Shown: positions 10,608-21,100 of the stretch, piece after piece
Layout: every line of letters begins with the position of its first letter
Numbering within the stretch: position 1 is the stretch's first letter
NCBI RefSeq assembly: GCF_033118175.1
Contig: NW_026870889.1
Location: forward strand, 2,108,001 to 2,172,000
Reading direction: 5' to 3'
DNA from: Dama dama
Taxonomy: Eukaryota > Chordata > Mammalia > Artiodactyla > Cervidae
DNA length: 64,000 nucleotides
The notes under the pieces: model-generated
The model's input: only the letters and a program-made list of their open reading frames with translations
What the model was told of the DNA's origin: nothing
Database searches by the model: none
Translations under genes and position numbers: made by a program

Positions 10608-12025
10608 GGAAGACCTCCCCGTCTGCCTCGAAAGGCCGGTTTGCAAGCACTCCTTCCTGCTGTTCCCGCCAGCCACGCACAATGCTCCCAAGCCCGGGAG
10701 AAAAGCTTTTTGGGGTGGTGCTCTCTCCGGGCCCTTGGAAGACCTCCCCGGCTGCCTCCAAAGGCCAGTTTGCAAGCAGTCCTGCCTGCTGTTCCCGCCA
10801 GCCGCGCACAATGCTCCCAAGCCCGGGAGAAAAGCTTTTTGGGGTGGTGCTCTCTCCGGGCCCTTGGAAGACGTCCCCGGCTGCCTCCAAAGGCCGGTTT
10901 GCAAGCACTCATGCCCGTTGTTCCCACCAGCCGCGCACAATGCTCCCAAGCCCGGGAGAAAAGCATTTTGGGGTGGTGCTCACTCCGGGCCCTTGGAAGA
11001 CCTCCCCGGCTGCCTCCAAAGGCCAGTTTGCAAGCAGTCCTGCCTGCTGTTCCCGCCAGCCGCGCACAATGTTCCCAAGCCCGGGAGAAAAGCGCTTCGG
11101 GGTGGTGCTCTCTCCGGGCCCTTGGAAGACCTCCCGGGCTGCCTCCAAAGGCCGGTTTGCAAGCATTCATGTCCGTTGTTCCCGACAGCCGCGCACAATG
11201 CTCCCAAGCCCGAGAGAAAAGCATTTTGGGGTGGTGCTCTCTCCGGGCCCTTGGAAGACCTCCCGGGCTGCCTCCAAAGGCCGGTTTGCAAGCATTCATG
11301 TCCGTTGTTCCCGACAGCCGCGCACAATGCTCCCAAGCCCGGGAGAAAAGCGCTTCGGGGTGGTGTTCTCTCAGGGACCATGGAGGACCTCCCCGGCTGC
11401 CCCCAAAGGCCGGTTTGCAAGCATTCCCACTCGCTGTTCCCTCCAGGCACACACAATGTTCCAAAACCCCAGAGAAAAGCGCTTCGGGGTGGTGCTCTCT
11501 CCGCGCCCTTGGAAGACTTCTCTGGCTGCCGCCAAAGGCCGGTTTGCAAGAATTCCCTCCCGCTGTCCCACCAGCCGCACACAATGCTCCAAAACCCGAG
11601 AGAAAAGCGCTTCGAGGTGGTGCTCTCTCCGGGCCCTTGGAAGACCTCCCCGGCTGCCTCCAAAGGCCGGTTTGCAAGCACTCCTGCCTGCTGTTCCCGC
11701 CACGCGCGCACAATGCTCCCAAGCCCGGAAGAAAAGCATTTTGGGGTAGTGCTCTCTCCGGGCCCTTGGAAGACCTCCCGGGCTGCCTCCAAAGGCCGGT
11801 TTGCAAGCACTCATGTCCGCTGTTCCCGACAGCCGCGCACAATGCTCCCAAGCCCGGGAGAAAAGCATTTTGGGGTGGTGATCAGTCCGGGCCCTTGGAA
11901 GACGTCCCCGGCTGCCTCCAAAGGACAGTTTGCAAGAACTCATGCCCGCTGTTCCCGCCAGGCACGCACAATGCTCCCAAGCCCGGGAGAAAAGCGCTTC
12001 GGGGTGGTGCTCTCACCGGGCCCTT
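10608..12025. repeat. S array 2: 11 tandem 129-bp units
   Basis: The interval is 1,418 bp, 10.99 units. It lies inside the compound L monomer 10284-12253 (1,970 bp). The first units carry aaaagctttttgggg, which creates a HindIII-type AAGCTT and recurs at the start of array 3. The later part has ctttccaaaacccc-type variants (gttccaaaaccccagag, gacttctctggctgcc) that also occur near the right ends of arrays 3, 5, 6, 7 and 8. Confidence 0.94.
10617..10633 (-). promoter_or_regulatory. Candidate CENP-B box in compound monomer 2
   Basis: The plus strand reads ccccgtctgcctcgaaa, a full match to the nine-position CENP-B core on the minus strand. It is in the first S unit of array 2, nine bases after the ggaagacc edge. 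Confidence 0.5.
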
Positions 12026-12577
12026 GCCCCTGAGCCTGGGGGCACTGCAGGGGGAACACACTCCCAGGCCAAGGCAGAACCACATGCAAACGTCTGTTCC
12101 TGGTCCCTGCACCGGCAGAGAGCTCGGGGGAGCCAGAGTATGCCAGGCAGCTGCTGGGTTGGCGGCCTGTGTGGAAAGGGGCAGAGCCGACCTAGGGGCA
12201 AGTTGGGCCTCTTGCTCTCCCTGCTGCCCTGAGGCTGCTGGGCCAAAGAGGTCTTGGGCATCCAGCCCCTTGCTGGTCCCTTCCCTCTGATGAGGCCCTC
12301 TGAGCTCCAGCACCTTGCAGTGTGGAGACAGCCCCTGCCAGCAACCTCGTCTCCAAGGAGGCCTCAACCGAGGCCTAGGCCCAGGGGAAAGGCACCAGCG
12401 GGGATGAGCCTGGGGAGGCGCCCGGGCATGTCTGGACCCAGTCCCCGCAGCCTGCCCCTTGGTGGGGCAGTACCCCCGGAGGCCAGGAAGGTCTGGGCAA
12501 GGCTGCCAGGGGCAGGACACTGCTGGGTCCTGCCCCTGGCCTGTGGGGCGTCTGAGCACAACCGGCACTCTCCCGCT
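12026..12577. repeat. L spacer between S arrays 2 and 3
   Basis: This is a near-identical copy of the spacer at 10056-10607, displaced by exactly 1,970 bp. It includes the variants ggcactgcaggggg, gccagagtatgccagg and caacctcgtctcc. It joins compound monomer 2 to compound monomer 3, which starts at 12254. No gene is seen. Confidence 0.93.
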
Positions 12578-15152
12578 GGAAGACCTCCCCGTCTGCCTCG
12601 AAAGGCCGGTTTGCAAGCACTCCTTCCTGCTGTTCCCGCCAGCCACGCACAATGCTCCCAAGCCCGGGAGAAAAGCTTTTTGGGGTGGTGCTCTCTCCGT
12701 GCCCTTGGAAGACCTCCCCGGCTGCCTCCAAAGGCCAGTTTGCAAGCAGTCCTGCCTGCTGTTCCCGCCAGCCGCGCACAATGCTCCCAAGCCCGGGAGA
12801 AAAGCTTTTTGGGGTGGTGCTCTCTCCGGGCCCTTGGAAGACGTCCCCGGCTGCCTCCAAAGGCCGGTTTGCAAGCACTCATGCCCGTTGTTCCCACCAG
12901 CCGCGCACAATGCTCCCAAGCCCGGGAGAAAAGCATTTTGGGGTGGTGCTCACTCCGGGCCCTTGGAAGACCTCCCCGGCTGCCTCCAAAGGCCAGTTTG
13001 CAAGCAGTCCTGCCTGCTGTTCCCGCCAGCCGCGCACAATGTTCCCAAACCCGGGAGAAAAGCGCTTCGGGGTGGTGCTCTCTCCGGGCACTTTCAAGAC
13101 CTCCCCGGCTGCCTCCAAGGCCGCTTTGCAAGGACTCATGCCCGCTGTTCCCGCCAGCCGCGCACAATGCTCCCAAGCCCGGGAGAAAAGGTTTTTGGGG
13201 TGGTGCTCACACCGGGCCCTGGAAGACCTCCCCGGCTGCCTCCAAAGGCCGGTTTTCAAGCACTCCTGCCTGCTGTTCCCGCCACCCGCGCAAAATGCTC
13301 CCAAGCCCGGGAGAAACGAGCTTCAGGGTGGTGCTCTCTACAGGCCCTTGGAAGACCTCCCCGGCTGCCTCCAAAGGCCGGTTTGCAAGGACTCCTTCCT
13401 GCTGTTCCCGCCAGCCACGCACAATGCTCCCAAGCCCGGGAGAAAAGCATTTTGGGGTGGTGCTCTCTACAGGCCCTTGGAAGACCTCCCCGGCTGCCTC
13501 CAATGGCCAGTTTGCAAGCACTCATGCCCGCTGTTCCCACCAGCCGCGCACAATGCTCCCAAGCCCGGGAGAAAAGCTTTTTGGGGTGGTGCTCACACCG
13601 GGCCCTGGAAGACCTCCCCGGCTGACTGCAAAGGCCGGTTTTCAAGCACTCCTGCCTGCTGTTCCCGCCACCCGCGCACAATGCTCCCAAGCCCGGGAGA
13701 AAAGCGCTTCGGGGTGGTGCTCTCTACAGGCCCTTGGAAGACCTCCCCGGCTGCCTCCAAAGGCCGGTTTGCAAGGACTCCTTCCTGCTGTTCCCGCCAG
13801 CCACGCACAATGCTCCCAAGCCCGGGAGAAAAGTGCTTCGGGGTGGTGCTCTCTCCGGGCCCTTGGAAGACGTCCCCGGCTGCCTCCAAAGGCCGGTTTG
13901 CAAGCACTCATGCCCGTTGTTCCCACCAGCCGCGCACAATGCTCCCAAGCCCGGGAGAAAAGCATTTTGGGGTGGTGCTCACTCCGGGCCCTTGGAAGAC
14001 CTCCCCGGCTGCCTCCAAAGGCCAGTTTGCAAGCACTCCTGCCTGCTGTTCCCCCCAGCCGCGCACAATGCTCCCAAGCCCGGGAGAAAAGCGCTTCGGG
14101 GTGGTGCTCTCTCCGGGCACTTTCAAGACCTCCCCGGCTGCCTCCAAAGGCCGGTTTGTAAGTACTCATTCCCGCTGCTTCCGCCAGCCACGCACAATGC
14201 TCCCAAGCCCGGGAGAAAAGCATTTTGGGGTGGTGCTCTCTCCGGGCCCTTGGAAGACCTCCCGGGCTGCCTCCAAAGGCCGGTTTGCAAGCACTCATGT
14301 CCGCTGTTCCCGACAGCCGCGCACAATGCTCCCAAGCCCGGGAGAAAAGCATTTTGGGGTGGTGATCAGTCCGGGCCCTTGGAAGACCTCCCCGGCTGCC
14401 TCCAAAGGACAGTTTGCAAGCACTCATGCCCGCTGTTCCCGCCAGCCGCGCACAATGCTCCCAAGACCGTGAGAAAAGCGCTTCAGGGTGGTGGTCTCTC
14501 CGGGACCATGGAGGACCTCCCCGGCTGCCCCCAAAGGCCGGTTTGCGAGCACTCCCACTCGCTGTTCCCGCCAGCCACACACAATGTTCCAAAACCCCAG
14601 AGAAAAGCGCTTCGGGGTGGTGCTCTCTCCGGGCCCTTGGAAGACTTCTCTGGCTGCCTCCAAAGGCCGGTTTGCAAGAATTCCCTCCCGCTGTCCCACC
14701 AGCCGCACACAATGCTCCAGAACCCGAGAGAAAAGCACTTCGAGGTGGTGCTCTCTCCGGGCCCTTGGAAGACCTCCCCGGCTGCCTCCAATGGGCGGTA
14801 TGCAAGCACTCATGCCCGCTGTTCCCACCAGCTATGCACAATGCTCCCAAGCACGGGAGAAAAGCATTTTGGGGTGGTGCTCACTCCTTGCCCTTGGAAG
14901 ACCTCCGCGCCTGCCTCCAAAGGCCGGTTTGCAAGCACTCCTGCCTGCTGTTCCCGCCACACGCGCACACTGCTCCCAAGCCCGGGAGAAAAGCGCATCG
15001 GGGTGGTGTTCTCTCCGGGCCCATGGAGGACCTCCCCGGCTGCCCCCAAAGGCCGGTTTGCAAGCATTCCCACTAGCTGTTGCCGACAGCCACGCAAATG
15101 CTCCCAAGCCCGGGAGAAAAGCATTTTGGGGTGGTGCTCTCTCCGGGCCCTT
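12578..15152. repeat. S array 3: about 20 tandem 129-bp units
   Basis: The interval is 2,575 bp, 19.96 units, inside compound L monomer 12254-15380. Its first part, up to about 13,085, copies array 2 at an offset of 1,970 bp. The part from about 14,250 onward copies array 5 at an offset of 24,458 bp. The variants gcactttcaagacc (near 13,085 and 14,110) and ctccaatgggcggtatgc (near 14,790) are useful markers. It is a mosaic of at least two source arrays. Confidence 0.94.
12587..12603 (-). promoter_or_regulatory. Candidate CENP-B box in compound monomer 3
   Basis: This is the same 17 bases as at 10617, displaced by 1,970 bp, so it is a duplicate carried by the compound higher-order repeat rather than an independent occurrence. 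Confidence 0.5.
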
Positions 15153-18140
15153 GCCCCTGTGCCTCGGGGCCAGGCAGGGGGTCCACACTCCCAGGCAAAG
15201 TCAGAACCACATGCACACGTCTGTTCCTGTCCCCTGCACCGGAAGAGAGCTCGGGGGAGCCAGAGTCTGTCAGGCAGCTGCTGGGCTGGTGGCCTGTGTG
15301 GGAAGGGGCAGAGCCGACCTAGGGGCAAGTTGGGCCTCTTGCTCTCCCTGCTGCCCTGAGGCTGCTGGGCCAAAGAGGTCTTGGACATCCAGCCCCTTGC
15401 TGGTCCCTTCCATCTGAGGAGACCCTCTGAGCTCCAGCACCTTGCAGTGTGGAGACAGCCCCTGCCAGCAACCTCCTCTCCAAGGAGGCCTCAACCGAGG
15501 CCTAGTCCCAGGGAAAGGCACCAGCGGGGATGAACCTGGGGAGGCGCCCGGGAATGTCTGGACCCAGTCCCCGCAGCCTACCCCTTGGTGGGGCAGTACC
15601 CCCGGAGGCCAGGAAGGTCTGGGCAAGGCTGGCCTGGGGCAGGGGCCCTGCTGGGTCCTGCCCCTGGCCTGTGGGGCCTCTGAGCATGAGCGGCCCTCTC
15701 CCGCTGGAAGACCTCCCCGGCTGCCTCCAAAGGCCGATTTGCCAACATTCGCGCCCGCTGTTCCCGCCAGGCACGCACAATGCTCCCAAGCCCGGGAAAA
15801 AAGCGCTTCGGGGTGGTGCTCTCACCGGGCCCTTGCCCCTGAGCCTGGGGGCAATGCAGGGGGAACACACTCCCAGGCCAAGGCAGAACCAAATGCACAC
15901 GTCTGTTCCTGGTCCCTGCACCGGCAGAGAGCTCGAGGGAGCCAGAGTATGCCAGGCAGCTGCTGGGCTGGCGGCCTGTGTGGAAAGGGGCAGAGCCGAA
16001 CTAGGGGCAAGTTGGGCCTCTTGCTCTCCCTGCTGCCCTGAGGCTGCTGGGACAAAGAGGTCTTGGGCATCCAGCCCCTTGCGGGTCCCTTCCCTCTGAT
16101 GAGGCCCTCTGAGCTCCAGCACCTTGCAGTGTGGAGACAGCCCCTGCCAGGAACCTCCTCTCCAAGGAGGCCTCAACCGAGGCCTAGGCCTAGGGGAAAG
16201 ACACCAGCGGGCATGAGCCTGGGGAGGCGCCCGGCCATGTCTGGACCCAGTCCCCGCAGCCTGCCCCTTGGTGGGGCAGTACCCCCGGAGGCCAGGAAGG
16301 TCTGGGCAAGGCTGGCCAGGGGCAGGGGCCCTGCTGGGTCCTGCCCCTGGCCTGTAGGGCCTCTGAGCACAACCGGCCCTCTCCCGCTGGAAGACCTCCC
16401 CGGCTGCCTCCAAAGGCCAGTTTACCAACACTCCTGCCCGCTGTTCCCGCCAGGCACGCACAATGCTCCCAAGCCCAGGAGAAAAGCGCTTCAGGGTGGT
16501 GCTCTCTCCGGGCCCTTGCCCCTGAGCCTGTGGGCAAGGCAGGGGGAACACACTCCCAGACCAAGGCAGAACCACATGCACACGTCTGTTCCTGTCCCCT
16601 GCACCGGCAGAGAGCTCAGGGGAGCCAGAGTCTCTCAGGCAGGTGCTGGGCTGGCCGCCTGTGTGGGAAGGGGCAGAGCCGCCCTAGGGGCAAGTTGGGC
16701 CTCTTGCTCTCCCTGCTGCCCTGAGGCTGCTGGGCCAAAGAGGTCTTGGGCATCCAGCCCCTAACTGGTCCCTTCCCTCTGACGAGGCCCTCTGAGCTCC
16801 AGCACCTTGCAGTGTGGAGACAGCCCCTGCCAGCAATCTCCTCTCCAAGGAGGCCTCAACTGAGGCCTAGGCCCAGGGAAAAGGCACCAGCGGGGTTGAT
16901 CCAGGGGAGGCGCCCGGGCATGTCTGGACCCTGTCCCCGCAGCCTGCCCCTTGGTGGGGCAGTACCCCCGGAGGCCAGGAAGGTCTGGGCAAGGCTGGCC
17001 AGGGGCAGGGGCCCTGCTGGGTCCTGCCCCTGGCCTGTGGGTCCTCTGAGCACAACCGGCCCTCTCCCACTGGAAGACCTCCCCGGCTGCCTCCAAAGGC
17101 CGGTTTGCAAGCACTCCCGCCCACTGTTCCCGCCAGGCGCGCACAATGCTCCCAAGCCCGGGAGAAAAGCGCTTCGGGGTGGTGGTCTCTCCGGGCCCCT
17201 GCCCCTGAGCCTGGGGGCCAGGCAGGGGATCCACAGTCCCAGGCCAAGGCAGAACCACATGCACACGTCTGTTCCTGCCCCCTCCACCGGCAGAGAGCTG
17301 GGGGGAGCCAGAGTCTGTCAGGCAACTGCTGGGCTGGCCGCCTGTGTGGGAAGGGGCAGAGCCGACCTAGGGGCAAGTTGGGCCTCTTGCTCTCCCTGCT
17401 GCCCTGAGGCTGCTGGGCCAAAGAGGTCTTGGGCATCCAGCCCCTTGCTGGTCCCTTCCCTCTGACGAGGCCCTCTGAGCTCCAGCACCTTGCAGTGTGG
17501 AGACAACCCCTGCCAGCAACCTCCTCTCCAAGGAGGCCTCAACCGAGGCCTAGGCCCAGGGGAAAGGCACCAGCGGAGATGAGCCAGTGGAGGCGCACGG
17601 GCATGTCTGGACCCAGTCCCCGCAGCCTGCCCCTTGGTGGGGCAGTACCCCCGGAGCCCAGGAAGGTCTGGGCAAGGCTGGCCAGGGGCAGGGGCCCTGC
17701 TGGGTCCTGCCCCTGGCCTGTGGGGCCTCTGAGCACAACCGGCCCTCTCCCACTGGAAGACCTCCCCGGCTGCCTCCAAAGGCCGGTTTGCCAACACTCC
17801 CGCCCGCTGTTCCCGCCAGGCACGCACAATGCTCCCAAGACCGGGAGAAAAGCGCTTCGGGGTATTGCTCTCTCCGGGCCCTTGCCCCTGAGCCTGGGGT
17901 CCAGGCAGTGGGTCCACACTCCCAGACCGAGGCAGAACCACATGCACACGTCTGTTCCTGATCCCTGCACCGGCAGAGAGCTCGGGGGAGCCAGAGTCTG
18001 TCAGGCAGCTGCTGGGTTGGCTGCCTGTGTGGGAAGGGGCAGAGCCGACCTAGGGGCAAGTTGGGCCTCTTGCTCTCCCTGCTGCCCTGAGGCTGCTGGG
18101 CCAAAGAGGTCTTGGGCATCCAGCCCCTTGCTGGTCCCTT
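14250..18140. repeat. Segmental duplicate copy 1 (partner near 38,708-42,598)
   Basis: The right half of S array 3, its closing L arm and monomers 15381, 16063, 16746 and 17429 recur at a constant offset of 24,458 bp. Shared rare variants include ctccaatgggcggtatgc, ttggacatccag and tagtcccaggg. Edges are approximate because both sides continue into general satellite similarity. Confidence 0.8.
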
Positions 18141-21100
18141 CCCTCTGACGAGGCCCTCTGAGCTCCAGCACCTTGCAGTGTGGAGACAGCCCCTGCCAGC
18201 AACCTCCTCTCCAAGGAGGCATCAACCGAGGCCTATGCCCAGGGGAAAGGCACCAGCGGGGATGAGCCTGGGGAGGCGCCCAGGCATGTCTGGACCCAGT
18301 CCCCGCAGCCTGCCCCTTGGTGGGGCAGTACCCCCGGAGGCCAGGAAGGTCTGGGCAAGGCTGGCCAGGGGCAGGGGACCTGCTGCGTCCTGCCCCTGGC
18401 CTGTGAGGCCTCTGAGCACAACCGGCCCTCTCCCACTGGAAGACCTCCACGGCTGCCTCCAACGTCCTGTTTGCAAACACTCCCGCCCGCTGTTCACGCC
18501 AGGCTCGCACAATGCTCCCAAGCCCGGGAGAAAAGCGCTTCGGGGTGGTGCTCTCTCCGGGCCCTTGCCCCTGAGCCTGGGGGCAAGGCAGGGGGAACAC
18601 ACTCCCAGGCCAAGGCAGAACCACATGCCCACGTCTGTTCCTGTCCCCTGCAGCGGCAGAGAGCTTGGGGGAGCCAGAGTCTGTCAGGCAGCTGCTGGGT
18701 TGGCCGCCTGTGTGGGAAGGGGCAGAGCCGCCCTAGGGGCAAGTTGGGCCTCTTCCTCTCCCTGCTGCCCTGAGGCTGCTGGGCCAAAGACGTCTTGGGC
18801 ATCCAGCCCCTTACTGGTCCCTTCCCTCTGACGAGGCCCTCTGAGCTCCAGCACCTTGCAGTGTGGAGACAGCCCCTGCCAGCAACCTCCTCTCCAAGGA
18901 GGCCTCAACCGAGGCCTAGGCCCAGGGGAAAGGCACCAGCGGGGATGAGCCTGGGGAGGCGCCCGGGCATGTCTGGACCCAGTCCCCGCAGCCTGCCCCT
19001 TGGTGGGGCAGTACCCCCGGAGCCCAGGAAGGTCTGGGCAAGGCTGCCAGGGCAGGGACAGTGCTGGGTCCTGCCCCTGGCCTGTGGGGCGTCTGAGCAC
19101 AACCGGCACTCTCCCGCTGGAAGACCTCCCCGTCTGCCTTGAAAGGCCGGTTTGCAAGCACTCCCGCCCGCTGTTCCCGCCAGGCACGCACAATGCTCCC
19201 AAGCCCGGGAGAAAAGCGCTTCGGGGTGGTGCTCTCACCGGGCCCTTGCCCCTGAGCCTGGGGGCCAGGCAGGGGGAACACACTCCCAGGCCAAGGCAGA
19301 ACGACATGCACACGTCTGTTCCTGCCCCCTACACCGGCAGAGAGCTCGGGGGAGCCAGAGACTGCCAGGCTGCTGCTGGGCTGGCCGCCTGTGTGGGACG
19401 GGGCAGAGCCGACCTAGGGGCAAGTTGGGCCTCTTGCTCTCCCTGCTGCCCTGAGGCTGCTGGGTCAAAGAGGTCTTGGGCATCCAGCCCTTTGCTGGTC
19501 CCTTCCCTCTGACGAGGCCCTCTGATCTCCAGCACCTTGCAGTGTGGAGACAGCCCCTGCCAGCAACCTCCTCTCCAAGGAGGCCTCAACCGAGGCCTAG
19601 GCCCAGGGGAAAGGCACCAGCGGGGATGAGCCTGTGGAGGCGCCCGGGCATGTCTGGACCCAGGCCCCGCAGCCTGCCCCTTGGTGGGGCAGTACCCCCG
19701 GAGGCCAGGAAGGTCTGGGCAAGGCTGGCCAGGGGCAGGGGACCTGCTGCGTCCTGCCCCTGGCCTGTGAGGCCTCTGAGCACAACCGGCCCTCTCCCAC
19801 TGGAAGACCTCCACGGCTGCCTCCAACGTCCTGTTTGCAAACACTCCCGCCCGCTGTTCACGCCAGGCTCGCACAATGCTCCCAAGCCCGGGAGAAAAGC
19901 GCTTCGGGGTGGTGCTCTCTCCGGGCCCTTGCCCCTGAGCCTGGGGGCAAGGCAGGGGGAACACACTCCCAGGCCAAGGCAGAACCACATGCCCACGTCT
20001 GTTCCTGTCCCCTGCACCGGCAGAGAGCTTGGGGGAGCCAGAGTCTGTCAGGCAGCTGCTGGGCTGGCCGCCTGTGTGGGAAGGGGCAGAGCCGCCCTAG
20101 GGGCAAGTTGGGCCTCTTGCTCTCCCTGCTGCCCTGAGGCTGCTGGGCCAAAGACGTCTTGGGCATCCAGCCCCTTACTGGTCCCTTCCCTCTGACGAGG
20201 CCCTCTGAGCTCCAGCACCTTGCAGTGTGGAGACAGCCCCTGCCAGCAACCTCCTCTCCAAGGAGGCCTCCACCGAGGCCTAGGCCCAGGGGAAAGGCAC
20301 CAGCGGGGATGAGCCTGGGGAGGCGCCCGGGCATGTCTGGACCCAGTCCCCGCAGCCTGCCCCTTGGTGGGGCAGTACCCCCGGAGGCCAGGAAGGTCTG
20401 GGCAAGGCTGCCAGGGGCAGGGACACTGCTGTCTCCTGCCCCTGGCCTGTGGGGCGTCTGAGCACAACCGGCACTCTCCCGCTGGAAGACCTCCCCGTCT
20501 GCCTTGAAAGGCCGGTTTGCAAGCACTCCCGCCCGCTGTTCCCGCCAGGCACGCACAATGCTCCCAAGCCCGGGAGAAAAGCGCTTCGGGGTGGTGCTCT
20601 CACCGGGCCCTTGCCCCTGAGCCTGGGGGCCAGGCAGGGGGAACACACTCCCAGGCCAAGGCAGAACGACATGCACACGTCTGTTCCTGCCCCCTACACC
20701 GGCAGAGAGCTCGGGGGAGCCAGAGACTGCCAGGCTGCTGCTGGGCTGGCCGCCTGTGTGGGACGGGGCAGAGCCGACCTAGGGGCAAGTTGGGCCTCTT
20801 GCTCTCCCTGCTGCCCTGAGGCTGCTGGGTCAAAGAGGTCTTGGGCATCCAGCCCTTTGCTGGTCCCTTCCCTCTGACGAGGCCCTCTGATCTCCAGCAC
20901 CTTGCAGTGTGGAGACAGCCCCTGCCAGCAACCTCCTCTCCAAGGAGGCCTCAACCGAGGCCTAGGCCCAGGGGAAAGGCACCAGCGGGGATGAGCCTGG
21001 GGAGGCGCCCGGGCATGTCTGGACCCAGTCCCCGCAGCCTGCCCCTTGGTGGGACAGTACCCCCGGAGGCCAGGAAGGTCTGGGTAAGGCTGGCCAGGGC

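Larger units (their letters stand above)
9780..13085. repeat. 1,970-bp compound higher-order repeat in tandem (about 1.7 copies)
   Basis: The sequence from about 9,780 to 11,115 recurs at about 11,750 to 13,085 with an exact shift of 1,970 bp, which equals one L plus ten S units less 3 bp. It includes the end of one S array, a full L spacer and the first S units of the next. This is the only place in the window where an expanded monomer follows another directly. Confidence 0.85.

Noticed and set aside
11371..11943. Overlapping minus-strand frames (for example also 10394-11851)
   Set aside because: They are antisense shadows of the same S period and show no independent coding signal.
15381..15400. 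Possible boundary of a different repeat family at ttggacatccag
   Set aside because: It is a single-base variant of the L anchor shared with the copy at 39839; the flanking sequence is ordinary L unit.
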